Source of the DNA: Pedobacter sp. UBA4863
GTDB lineage: Bacteria; Bacteroidota; Bacteroidia; Sphingobacteriales; Sphingobacteriaceae
DNA: 23,939 bases
Reading direction: 5' to 3'
Assembly (NCBI RefSeq): GCF_002399615.1
Contig: NZ_DHDZ01000002.1
Span: forward strand, 1-23,939
The notes under the pieces are model-generated. The model was not told the DNA's origin, did not search any database, and worked only from the letters and a program-made list of their open reading frames with translations. This document shows positions 1 to 7,487 of the stretch, one piece after another. Positions within the stretch are counted from its first letter, which is position 1; every line of letters begins with the position of its first letter. The position numbers and the translations under genes were made by a program.

Positions 1-8
1 ATTTATTC

Positions 9-119
9 TTATTGAAATTTAAACAGTCCCTTAGTTTGTAATAATTTAGTCAATATTGCCTCTGGTTTTAAAATACCGCGAATGGCAGCCCGTAATTTGC
101 CTTTAATTAATTTTAAAAA
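9..119 (-). pseudogene. Possible 3' remnant of an unidentified minus-strand gene
   Basis: A minus-strand frame ends with TAA at 9-11 and reads about 37 residues of plausible protein (ending KGLFKFQ), rich in Lys, Leu and Ile with codons normal for the neighbours. The frame has no ATG, GTG or TTG start. It runs into a stop at 147-149, inside the following plus-strand gene. It may be the tail of a gene truncated when the present arrangement formed, or it may be chance. I do not recognise the family. Confidence 0.25.
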
Positions 120-122
120 ACA

Positions 123-887
123 ATGTTGATTAGCAACGAAACCGAATTATTGGGCATGCAAAAGGTGAGCGAAGCCGTAGCCTACACTTTAAAAGAGATG
201 CGAAATTATGCGCAAATTGGCATGAACACCAAAGAATTAGATGATTTTGGGGCTAAGCTGCTAAGCAGTATGGGTGCCAAATCTGCCCCTTTTGTGACCT
301 ACGATTTTCCGGGCTATACTTGCATTAGCATTAATAACGAATTTTGCCATGGCATTCCTTCTCCTAAAACTATTTTGCAAGAAGGCGATTTAATCAATAT
401 TGATGTATCTGCAGAACTAAACGGCTATTGGTCTGACAATGGCGGTTCTTTTGTTCTAGGGAAAGACATTCATTTGCACCAACCATTAGTAGATGCTTCT
501 AAAGCAATCTTAGAAAAGGCCATAAGCCATATTAAAGGTGGTGTACGAATTTCGGACATTGGCCTATTGATAGAAACCGAAGCGAAAAAACGCGGCTACA
601 AGGTGATTAAAAACCTTACCGGACATGGTGTAGGCAGAAGCCTACATGAAGAGCCTCACGAAATTGCCAATTACAAAGACCGTTTTAACCTTAGCAGGTT
701 TAAGAAAAACACTGTAGTTGCCGTTGAAACTTTTATTTCTACCACCTCAACCTATGCCGAAACTTTAAGCGATGGCTGGACAATGGTAGGCGACAAAGGC
801 GGCTTTATGGCACAGCACGAGCATACCATTTTGGTAACAAGCGAGCAGCCTGTTATTTTAACTGCTGCCAATGAAATTTGGAAATGA
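123..887 (+). CDS. map: Type I methionine aminopeptidase
   Basis: Removes the initiator methionine from nascent proteins in the cytoplasm; a di-metal enzyme with the pita-bread fold. The five metal ligands of the family are visible: D94 and D105 (in IDVS and YWSDNGG), H168 (GHGVG), E202 (AVE) and E233 (QHEHT). The conserved substrate-pocket His is H76 (CHGIPS). At 254 aa it is full length for the short type I form without an SH3-like zinc extension. The ATG at 123 is preceded by an A-rich stretch (TTAAAAAACA) rather than a Shine-Dalgarno box, as is usual in Bacteroidota. It is not beside ribosomal protein genes, so it may be a second, accessory Map. The stretch around 205-228 (ISTTSTYAETLSDGW) differs from the usual EP-containing segment after the fourth ligand, which also fits a paralogue. 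Confidence 0.93.
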   Translation: MLISNETELLGMQKVSEAVAYTLKEMRNYAQIGMNTKELDDFGAKLLSSMGAKSAPFVTYDFPGYTCISINNEFCHGIPSPKTILQEGDLINIDVSAELNGYWSDNGGSFVLGKDIHLHQPLVDASKAILEKAISHIKGGVRISDIGLLIETEAKKRGYKVIKNLTGHGVGRSLHEEPHEIANYKDRFNLSRFKKNTVVAVETFISTTSTYAETLSDGWTMVGDKGGFMAQHEHTILVTSEQPVILTAANEIWK

Positions 888-929
888 TTAAATGGTTAGC
901 GTATGAACTTTCTATTTTATCTTAGCTAA

Positions 930-1916
930 ATGAAAGTCACCATTTTTACGGTACTATGCCTATTTACACTTAGTTGTTCATTATTACAAAAACCTTTGCG
1001 AGATGAACCTAAAAAAACATTTTTCAAAATTGCGGTTATCAGCGACCTAAATTCTAGTTATGGTGCTACTACCTATCATGCGGATGTTTTTGCAACATTA
1101 AAAGAACTCGACAGCTTAAAACCTGATCTTATTTTATGTGGAGGTGATATGGTTGCCGGGCAAAAGGCATCGATTACGATGGCCCAAACCCAAGCCATGT
1201 GGAGCAGTTTTGATAAAAATGTGCTAAAACCTATTCAGCAAATGAAAATTCCGTTTGGTTTTACTGTTGGCCACGATGCCGCCCCATCGTACTTACAAGA
1301 CCGTAAACTGGCGCAAGAATTTTGGTTAAGTAAACAAGAACAACTAGGGCTACAATACATCGATAACACCCATTTTCCTTTCTATTTCAGCTATCTACAA
1401 AACGACTTATTCTTTATTAGTTGGGATGCGGCAAGCTCAAAAGTAAATCCTGAGGTTTTTGAATGGATGGAAAAACAACTGCACTCGGGAGTAGGTAGAA
1501 ATGCGAAATTACGAGTGCTGCTTGGTCACCTGCCTTTATACGCCATTGTAGCAAGTAAAAATAAAGCAGGCGAAGTATTGGCCGACAACGAAAATACAGC
1601 TGCCTTTTTCAAGAAAAACGGCATCGATTTATACATTAGTGGGCACCAACACGCTTACTATCCTGCTTTTTCTGACAAACTGAGGTTACTACATACAGGT
1701 TGCATTGGCGAAGGGCCACGACCTTTGATGGGCGATAATGAGCCTGCAATCAGAGCTTACACCATCATTGAAGTACCCAGAAATAATGCTAAAAATTTTG
1801 AATATAAAACTTATATCCCCAATAGCAACAAAATGATAGAGCTTTCTCAGTTACCCGATTCGGTAGTTGGGTTTAACGGCATATCTAGAAAGGATTTTAA
1901 AGCAAAACCGCTCTAA
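930..1916 (+). CDS. Calcineurin-like metallophosphoesterase, predicted lipoprotein
   Basis: Predicted phosphatase or phosphodiesterase anchored in the envelope. The N-terminus is a lipoprotein signal: a hydrophobic run, then LSC with Cys16 as the likely lipidated residue. Metallophosphoesterase motifs follow in order: D39 in ISDLN, D73 in GGDMV, H115-D116, H200 in LGHLP, and G238-H-Q-H241 in SGHQHAYY. Two positions depart from the consensus. The first motif is DxN instead of DxH, which I recall as common in a subfamily with SDLNSxYG-type motifs. The usual GNHD reads VGHD, so the metal-bridging Asn is replaced by Gly114. The substrate is unknown. The gene follows map by 42 bp on the same strand and may be co-transcribed with it. 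Confidence 0.82.
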   Translation: MKVTIFTVLCLFTLSCSLLQKPLRDEPKKTFFKIAVISDLNSSYGATTYHADVFATLKELDSLKPDLILCGGDMVAGQKASITMAQTQAMWSSFDKNVLKPIQQMKIPFGFTVGHDAAPSYLQDRKLAQEFWLSKQEQLGLQYIDNTHFPFYFSYLQNDLFFISWDAASSKVNPEVFEWMEKQLHSGVGRNAKLRVLLGHLPLYAIVASKNKAGEVLADNENTAAFFKKNGIDLYISGHQHAYYPAFSDKLRLLHTGCIGEGPRPLMGDNEPAIRAYTIIEVPRNNAKNFEYKTYIPNSNKMIELSQLPDSVVGFNGISRKDFKAKPL

Positions 1917-1940
1917 GCATAATTCACTTTAGCTTAAAAA

Positions 1941-2501
1941 CTAAAATCCTCCATAAAGCTGCTTTATTTCTTCCAGTAATTTCTTCGGTTCTAAATCAAA
2001 AGAATTGATATGGAGTTTAGATTGGCGGTAGAAAACATTTCGCTCTTCTAGTTTGCCAACAATAAAAGCTAACAATTCCTCATCGTTCATTCCTTTTAAC
2101 AATGGGCGTTTTTCTCTATTGTGCAAACGCGAAACCAATTGTTGTGGGCTCATCTCTAAATAAACAGTCATTCCGTTTTTGTTCATCCATTCCATGTTAT
2201 CGAAATAACAAGGCAAACCACCGCCTGTAGCTACCACACAAGTTTCAGGATAATCAAAAGATTTAAGGGTTTCATTCTCCAACTGACGGAAAGCGTATTC
2301 GCCATTGGCTGCAAAATAATCGGCTATGCTTACTCCCTGCTGCTCTACAATTACGGCATCTATATCAATTACCGGACATGCTAATAAATTAGCGAGTTGT
2401 TTTGCTTTGGTACTTTTACCGCAGCCCATAAATCCTACTAGGAAAATTACCCCTACCCCCCCTAAATGGGACTTTTTTTCATGATTTATATTTTTATTCA
2501 T
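1941..2501 (-). CDS. aroK: Shikimate kinase with a repeat-derived N-terminus
   Basis: Phosphorylates shikimate at O3 with ATP in the chorismate (aromatic amino acid) pathway. Visible features are the Walker A loop at residues 23-31 (GFMGCGKST), the DID shikimate-binding aspartates at 46-48, R72 in FRQLE, the GGG at 93-95, the lid arginine R132 in KRPLL, and R159 near the C-terminus. The protein is 186 aa, against about 170 for typical AroK. The excess is at the front: residues 1 to about 18 (including SHLGGVGV) are encoded by a palindromic repeat element (2449-2544), which also supplies the start codon. The core begins at IFLVGFMG. The gene lies 41 bp downstream of the permease gene on the same strand. 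Confidence 0.92.
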   Translation of the reverse strand: MNKNINHEKKSHLGGVGVIFLVGFMGCGKSTKAKQLANLLACPVIDIDAVIVEQQGVSIADYFAANGEYAFRQLENETLKSFDYPETCVVATGGGLPCYFDNMEWMNKNGMTVYLEMSPQQLVSRLHNREKRPLLKGMNDEELLAFIVGKLEERNVFYRQSKLHINSFDLEPKKLLEEIKQLYGGF

Positions 2502-2544
2502 TATAATTTCTTCTTCTAAAACTCCCCTTTAGGGGCTGGGGGTT
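2449..2544. repeat. CCCCTAAAGGGG-type palindromic repeat, full copy
   Basis: The left half (2449-2473) has two C-runs followed by CCCTAAATGGGA. The right half (about 2519-2544) contains CTCCCCTTTAGGGG and then CTGGGGGTTA, and is an inverted copy of the left half. About 45 bp of AT-rich spacer lies between. The architecture matches the copy inside ispG at 15832-15894 and half of it recurs at 16809-16836. The right edge coincides with the TAA of the permease gene, and the left part encodes the start of aroK. I recall repeats of this general appearance from other Bacteroidota genomes. Confidence 0.75.
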
Positions 2545-3598
2545 ACGCCAATTTCACTCTCGGATCAATCCAAGCATAAAGCAAATCTACCAAGATATTT
2601 ACCACCACAAAAACAAAGGCAATAAATAAAATGGAGCCCATTACCACTGGAAAATCAGACATTTCTAAAGCATAAACTGTGGTACGCCCCAATCCGTTAT
2701 ATCCAAAAATATATTCTACAAAGAACGAGCCTGCCAACAAGGAGGCAAACCATCCAGAAACAGCTGTGATTACCGGGTTTAAAGCATTCTTTAAAGCATG
2801 TTTATAGATAATTGTTTTACGAGATAAGCCTTTTGCTCTTGCGGTACGAATGTAATCTTGAGCTAACACATCGAGCATTGCACTACGGGTTAACTGCACA
2901 ATAATTGCTAAAGGGCGCAGGCCTAAGGTAACCATCGGTAACCATAAATTTCTTAAGGTCATTACTTCTCCTTCAAACGGGTCGTAACTGTATAAACTAC
3001 CACTCATGTTTAAACCTGTATAGTCTGACAATACAAAGCCAAAAAGCCAAGCAATGATAATTCCGGCGAAGAAAGATGGTGCCGAAATCCCTAAAATGGC
3101 AAACATATTAGCGGTTTTATCTATCCAAGTGTCTTTGTAAACTGCAGAGAGCACGCCTAAAAACACGCCAATAACTGTGGCGAAAATCATTGCTGTTAAG
3201 GCCAAAACAAAGGTATTGGGCACTGTTTCTGCTAAAACAGCGGTTACGTCTCTTTTGGTTTGATAAGAGCGGCGTAAATAAGGCTTTTTAAGCACCAACA
3301 CTTCATCGCCTATTTTAAATAAAGGTAAATAACCGTATTTTTCTTGGTTTTCGGGCGTAGCCTGATGATAGCCAATTGGCGACAAATCGTTAATATATAA
3401 GGCAAATTGAACGGCTTTTGAACGATCGAGGCCAAACTCCTTTCGCACGGCCTCTAACGACTGCACATCAGAACGCTGCCCCATAGTCATACGGGCAGGG
3501 TCGCCAGGCAAAATATTAAACAGCACAAATACCACCACTACAACGCCAGCCATTACAGCTAAGCCATATAATAATTTTCTAAGTGCGTAAATACCCAT
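2543..3598 (-). CDS. ABC transporter permease, DppB/OppB type
   Basis: Inner-membrane permease subunit of a peptide/nickel-type importer. The N-terminus has the family signature (membrane helix, then FNILPGDPAR), and the C-terminal half is a BPD_transp_1 domain with several helices. The EAA coupling motif is visible as DYIRTARAKGLS followed by KHALKNALNP. The 351 aa length is slightly above the usual 310-340 because of an extra periplasmic stretch at about residues 70-115. No partner permease, ATPase or binding protein lies in the window, so the substrate cannot be inferred. The start codon overlaps the stop of the upstream BT_3928-like gene by one base (TAATG), indicating translational coupling. 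The stop codon falls at the edge of a palindromic repeat. Confidence 0.9.
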   Translation of the reverse strand: MGIYALRKLLYGLAVMAGVVVVVFVLFNILPGDPARMTMGQRSDVQSLEAVRKEFGLDRSKAVQFALYINDLSPIGYHQATPENQEKYGYLPLFKIGDEVLVLKKPYLRRSYQTKRDVTAVLAETVPNTFVLALTAMIFATVIGVFLGVLSAVYKDTWIDKTANMFAILGISAPSFFAGIIIAWLFGFVLSDYTGLNMSGSLYSYDPFEGEVMTLRNLWLPMVTLGLRPLAIIVQLTRSAMLDVLAQDYIRTARAKGLSRKTIIYKHALKNALNPVITAVSGWFASLLAGSFFVEYIFGYNGLGRTTVYALEMSDFPVVMGSILFIAFVFVVVNILVDLLYAWIDPRVKLA

Positions 3599-4749
3599 TA
3601 TTTAGCGAAGTATTTTTCAGTTAAGTGATCAAACGAAGGTAAAGAATGGTAGTGCCATTTATTTATAATGGTTCCGTTTTTAATCAATAAAACTCCCGGG
3701 TTAGCACGCACCATGCTTTTCAGCGGTACGGCATCTGCATAAAACACCTCCATAAACAGCTTCATGCGCTTGCTAAATTTCTCGGCATCTTGTGCAGAGT
3801 TAGCAGTAAGCAATACCGTACGCATGTTAAATTGTTCTGCGGCATTTAATGCCAAGGCATTTGTAGCTGCAATCGCTTTTTCGTTTGTTTGGTTCAAATT
3901 ATAAGCTACTACTACCAAACTATAATATGGATTTTCAACAATCTCTTTGGTATAATCTGTACCCGAAGCGTCGGTAATCATGAGGTCTTTTATTTTTACC
4001 TCGTAGCCTTTTTTAATTAGTTTTTTAGACGGTGAGCCAATCACCTCCCAATTTTCATCTTTCCAAACTTCCTTTGCCAAATAATCTTTGTCGCTCATGG
4101 TTTTGGTTTCGCCGGTTTGCTTGTGCTTCAAATCGTACATGATAAGATACTCGTCAACCGCTGCACCTTCTGGCGCTTTCATGTTCTCTGGAATATTAGA
4201 CCCCACTTTGTAGGGCAGAAAATCGATGATGGGCAGAAAATTATAGGTGAAAATTCCGAATAACAATGAAGCGGTAAACACTGCCGCAAACAAACCGCTT
4301 TGCACTGCTGGTTTTGCCGTAATTGGCTTAATTAAACCTCTATTAACATAGATATAAATGATTAACACCAACATTACTAGATCTTTACTAAAAGATTGCC
4401 AAGGTGTTAGCGGAATGGCATCGCCAAAGCAGCCACAAGAAGTAACCACCTTAAAAGCCGCCGAAACAAAGGTTAAAAAGGTGAAGAAAATGATGGTGGC
4501 CAATAAGCCCTTTACTACAAAATTTCTAAAAATCCCCCATAGCAAAAGTGCACCAAAAACAATTTCGAGCACACACAGTAAAATGGCAATACCTGTTGCC
4601 CAATCATTTAAGAAACTGATATGGAAAACTTCGAAATATTCTTGTAGTTTGTAACCAAATCCCAAAGGATCATTGGCTTTAATTAATCCTGAAAAGATAA
4701 ACAGGATGCCTACAAACCATTTAGAAAACTGAAAAAGTACTTTTTGCAT
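3598..4749 (-). CDS. BT_3928-like DoxX/MauE-type membrane protein
   Basis: A 383 aa protein in two parts. Residues 1 to about 175 hold roughly five hydrophobic helices of DoxX/MauE type, including GLIKANDPLGFGYKLQEYFE and a CGCFGD motif near residue 105. The remainder is soluble and looks thioredoxin-like in layout (a predicted strand with VVVAYNL, and late GVLLIKNGTI) but lacks an obvious CxxC. The family is common in Bacteroidota and of unknown function; MauE-like proteins are linked to redox or disulfide handling, so a membrane redox role is only a guess. It is 155 bp downstream of the DUF1599 gene on the same strand, a neighbourhood I recall from Bacteroides. It is coupled to the downstream permease. 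Confidence 0.83.
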   Translation of the reverse strand: MQKVLFQFSKWFVGILFIFSGLIKANDPLGFGYKLQEYFEVFHISFLNDWATGIAILLCVLEIVFGALLLWGIFRNFVVKGLLATIIFFTFLTFVSAAFKVVTSCGCFGDAIPLTPWQSFSKDLVMLVLIIYIYVNRGLIKPITAKPAVQSGLFAAVFTASLLFGIFTYNFLPIIDFLPYKVGSNIPENMKAPEGAAVDEYLIMYDLKHKQTGETKTMSDKDYLAKEVWKDENWEVIGSPSKKLIKKGYEVKIKDLMITDASGTDYTKEIVENPYYSLVVVAYNLNQTNEKAIAATNALALNAAEQFNMRTVLLTANSAQDAEKFSKRMKLFMEVFYADAVPLKSMVRANPGVLLIKNGTIINKWHYHSLPSFDHLTEKYFAK

Positions 4750-4789
4750 AGTCTTTTGTTATAGATTTTGTCGTTATACCGGTTTTCTT

Positions 4790-4865
4790 CGGAGAGCAAC
4801 CTAGCTACATATTCAATCGTTAGATTTCCCACTACGTTACTCTTCGTATCGAAATGAGGGAAGAT
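4790..4865. repeat. Probable dispersed intergenic repeat (AGATTT..TCGAAATGA type)
   Basis: The 155 bp gap between two minus-strand genes contains AGATTTCCCACTACGTTACT and then CTTCGTATCGAAATGA. On the minus strand this reads TCATTTCGATACGAAGAG and so on. It resembles a dispersed repeat I remember from Pedobacter-like genomes, whose full copies begin and end with TCATTTCGA-like arms. Only one arm is well preserved here, so this would be a decayed copy. No second copy lies in the window, so the call depends on memory. Confidence 0.35.
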
Positions 4866-4904
4866 TTATGTTAGCGAAAGTCAAACACGCTACTTTTAAC
4901 TTTT

Positions 4905-5447
4905 TTAAGCTACTCCTAACTTTATCAACGCAAACACTGCATAATTGAGCATATCTTGGTAATTAGCTTTAATTCCTTCCGAAGCCAAAGTTTGTCCGTC
5001 GTTATCTTCAATCTGTTTCACTCTCAAAATCTTCATCAAAATTAAATCTGTTAACGAACTGATGCGCATATCACGCCAAGCCTCGCCATAATCGTGGTTT
5101 TTATCCATCATTAAGGCTTTGGTTTGTTGCACACGTTCATCATAATAGGCTTCGGTAGCTTCAACTGCCAATTCGTTTGATTCATCCTCTCCCAATTCCA
5201 ATTGCAAAATAGCCATTACACAATAGTTGATAATTCCGATATATTCAGAACTAACATCCTCTCCTACTTTCGAAACCTTTTTCTCTTCTAAAGTTCTAAT
5301 GCGCTGCGCTTTGATAAAAATCTGATCGGTAATAGAAGCAGGACGTAAAATGCGCCAAGCGGTACCATAATCTTTTGTTTTCTTTATAAAAAGCGATTTG
5401 CAAACCGCTATAACCTGATCGTATTCTGTTGATGTATTTGTTACCAA
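4905..5447 (-). CDS. DUF1599 protein, two tandem nucleotide-modification-associated domains
   Basis: A 180 aa cytoplasmic protein built from two copies of the same domain. Each carries the DYGxAWR signature: KDYGTAWRILR near residue 22 and HDYGEAWRDMR near residue 120. Each signature is followed by a helix ending in a Lys-rich stretch (IKAQRIRTLEE, MKILRVKQIED) and by IINYCVMAILQL or MLNYAVFALIKL. The family is conserved in Bacteroidota; a role in nucleotide metabolism or modification is suggested only by domain naming. The start is TTG (5445-5447). An in-frame TAA lies upstream and no ATG appears before the second half of domain 1, so TTG is the only sensible initiator. It is divergent from folP across a 59 bp gap. 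Confidence 0.85.
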   Translation of the reverse strand: MVTNTSTEYDQVIAVCKSLFIKKTKDYGTAWRILRPASITDQIFIKAQRIRTLEEKKVSKVGEDVSSEYIGIINYCVMAILQLELGEDESNELAVEATEAYYDERVQQTKALMMDKNHDYGEAWRDMRISSLTDLILMKILRVKQIEDNDGQTLASEGIKANYQDMLNYAVFALIKLGVA

Positions 5448-5484
5448 AACAATTAAAATATTTAATGTTTAGCCAATAAACGGC

Positions 5485-5492
5485 TATTTTTG
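5485..5492 (+). promoter_or_regulatory. Candidate -7 element for folP
   Basis: TATTTTTG fits the Bacteroidota TAnnTTTG element and ends 14 bp before the folP ATG. Only a weak TTTA stands near the -33 position (5461-5464, 20 bp spacing). The leader would be under 10 nt. Confidence 0.35.
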
Positions 5493-5506
5493 TTTTTTAT
5501 TAACTG

Positions 5507-6358
5507 ATGGCTAAAGATACATTTTTAAACCGAAAACACACGCTAAACTGCAAAGGCAAACTTATTGATATGAGTAGGCCTTCGGTAATGGCAATCTTAA
5601 ATATCACTCCCGATTCTTTTTACAGTAGCAGTCGTGCAAACAGCATAGACGAAGCGTTGCAAAAGGCCGAAAATTTTGTTAACGCTGGCGCAAAGTTTAT
5701 AGATGTAGGCGCTTACTCTTCTCGTCCAGACGCAGCAGATGTGAGCGAAACTGAAGAAACTGCACGTGTAGTACCGATAATTCAGGCCCTAAACCAAGCT
5801 TTCCCTGAAACATTAATTTCTGTAGATACTTTTAGAGCCAGCGTGGCTGAAAAAAGCATTGAGGCTGGCGCTCATCTCATTAACGACATTGCAGCTGGCA
5901 ATTTGGACGAAAAAATGTTTGAAACGGTAGCCAAACTGCAAGTGCCTTATATTATGATGCATATGAAAGGCACCCCTCAGAACATGCAAGACAGCCCTAG
6001 TTACGGCAACGTAAGCACAGAGGTATTCAGTTATTTTAATGAGAAAATAGAGACGTTAACCCAATTGGGAGTTAAGGATATTATTTTAGACCCTGGCTTT
6101 GGCTTTGCAAAAACACTAGACCATAATTACGAACTGTTGAGAAATATGCAATTGCTCAGCCTCTTTAATCTACCGCTATTGGTTGGTTTCTCCAGAAAAT
6201 CGATGATTACCAAAGCGCTAAATATAAAAACCGAAGATGCTTTAAATGGCACAACCGTACTAAACACCATCGCCCTGCTTAAAGGTGCTAACATTTTACG
6301 GGTACACGACGTAAAAGAAGCGATGGAATGTGTGAAATTAGTTAATTTGGTTTATTAG
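5507..6358 (+). CDS. folP: Dihydropteroate synthase
   Basis: Condenses p-aminobenzoate with dihydropterin pyrophosphate in folate synthesis. It is a TIM barrel with the family signatures in order: MAILNITPDSF (residues 28-38), FIDVGAYSSRP in place of the more usual GGESTRP loop, SVDTF, INDIAAG, MMHMKGTPQNMQ, DPGFGFAKT, GFSRKSM and LRVHDV near the C-terminus. The 283 aa length is normal. It is followed after 164 bp by cdaA on the same strand, an arrangement I recall as frequent in Bacteroidota. A -7-like element just upstream suggests its own promoter in the divergent gap with the DUF1599 gene. Confidence 0.95.
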   Translation: MAKDTFLNRKHTLNCKGKLIDMSRPSVMAILNITPDSFYSSSRANSIDEALQKAENFVNAGAKFIDVGAYSSRPDAADVSETEETARVVPIIQALNQAFPETLISVDTFRASVAEKSIEAGAHLINDIAAGNLDEKMFETVAKLQVPYIMMHMKGTPQNMQDSPSYGNVSTEVFSYFNEKIETLTQLGVKDIILDPGFGFAKTLDHNYELLRNMQLLSLFNLPLLVGFSRKSMITKALNIKTEDALNGTTVLNTIALLKGANILRVHDVKEAMECVKLVNLVY

Positions 6359-6522
6359 GTAAATTATGGATTTGGTTAACTGTGCAAATCGCTAAATTAC
6401 AAATCGTATAACTCATCAAATAAATAATTTGAACAATTACCCTGCCCATAGTTACTTAAATTGAGCAGTCAACCATTTCATCTATTTCAACAATTAACCG
6501 ATAATGTCTATCTTGTACAACA

Positions 6523-7314
6523 ATGAAGAGCCTTGATTTCGATTTTTTAAATATTACATGGATTGATGCCATTGATGTTACCTTTGTTGCCATTTTAATT
6601 TACTATATCTACAGCCTAATACGCAATACCTTGGCTGTAAATTTAGTGTTGGGCATGGTAATTATTGTGCTGGTATATTACATTGTAAAAGGCCTACACA
6701 TGGAATTGCTAGAGGCCATTATCAACAAATTTATGAGTGTGGGAATTTTGGCCTTGGTCATTATTTTTCAACCCGAAATTAGAAGGTTTTTATTGCATAT
6801 TGGAAAGACTACTTTTCTGCAAAAGAACAAGGCTTGGTGGGGCTATCTTTTTGGCAGTAAAGATTTAGAACGAGATAACTTATTAAGAATAAAGCCAATT
6901 ATTGATGCCTGTAAAAGCATGAAAAAATCTCGTACAGGTGCACTAATGGTTTTTGTTAAATATTATGATGATGAATATTTTACCAACAGTTGCGAGTTAA
7001 TTGACAGTAAAATATCGAAACGTTTGTTAGAAAGCATCTTTCAAAAACACAGCCCTTTGCACGATGGTGCTGTGGTCATTTCCGAAAATAAAATTAAAAG
7101 TGCCAGTTGTATTTTACCCCTAACCGACAATGATAAATTACCTCCACAATTTGGTTTACGACACCGAGCCGGTATTGGCGTTTCTGAAGCTACCGATGCA
7201 GTAGCGGTAATCATTTCTGAAGAAACTGGAGAAATTGCCTACGCTAAACAAGGGCGTGTACGCATGAATGTTTCTTTTGGTGAATTAGAAAAGCTATTGA
7301 ATAAGGATTTTTAA
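6523..7314 (+). CDS. cdaA: Diadenylate cyclase CdaA (c-di-AMP synthase)
   Basis: Makes cyclic di-AMP from two ATP at the membrane. Three N-terminal helices span about residues 15-33, 38-57 and 72-84. The DAC (DisA_N) domain follows, with the catalytic DGA at 181-183 (LHDGAVVIS) and RHR at 213-215 (GLRHRAGIG). The 263 aa length is typical of CdaA. In other bacteria c-di-AMP controls potassium and osmolyte transport and cell-wall homeostasis. No CdaR-like partner lies beside it, unlike the Firmicute operon. The 164 bp gap from folP shows no obvious terminator or strong promoter; TATCTTG at about 6507 is a weak -7 candidate. Confidence 0.94.
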   Translation: MKSLDFDFLNITWIDAIDVTFVAILIYYIYSLIRNTLAVNLVLGMVIIVLVYYIVKGLHMELLEAIINKFMSVGILALVIIFQPEIRRFLLHIGKTTFLQKNKAWWGYLFGSKDLERDNLLRIKPIIDACKSMKKSRTGALMVFVKYYDDEYFTNSCELIDSKISKRLLESIFQKHSPLHDGAVVISENKIKSASCILPLTDNDKLPPQFGLRHRAGIGVSEATDAVAVIISEETGEIAYAKQGRVRMNVSFGELEKLLNKDF

Positions 7315-7343
7315 TGAGAAATTCTCGAAATCTAGCTCACGCT

Positions 7344-7471
7344 GTTCGACATTTGCAATGTCGAACTCCGTATCTCGGGATTATTTCATGAACTCGCCAT
7401 GCTCGGTTTGTAATCCTATTTTATTCGGATTGAAAATCCGTAGATATGCTTCGGGATTGCAAATCCCGAAG
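7344..7471. repeat. Cluster of REP-like hairpins downstream of cdaA
   Basis: Three near-perfect hairpins sit within 130 bp. They are GTTCGACATT-TGC-AATGTCGAAC (7344-7366, 10 bp arms), CGGATT-GAA-AATCCG (7426-7440, 6 bp arms) and CTTCGGGATT-GCA-AATCCCGAAG (7449-7471, 10 bp arms). A looser pair, GGATTA (7378-7383) and TAATCC (7411-7416), lies between. The shared TTTGCAA/ATTGCAAAT loop style and GGATT/AATCC arms resemble REP elements mobilised by IS200-like RayT transposases. No transposase is present in the window. Confidence 0.6.
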
Positions 7472-7487
7472 AGCAAATAAATGCAGT

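Noticed and set aside
4358..4654. 98 aa plus-strand ORF inside the BT_3928-like gene
   Set aside because: It is antisense to predicted membrane helices and looks like a complement of hydrophobic codons.
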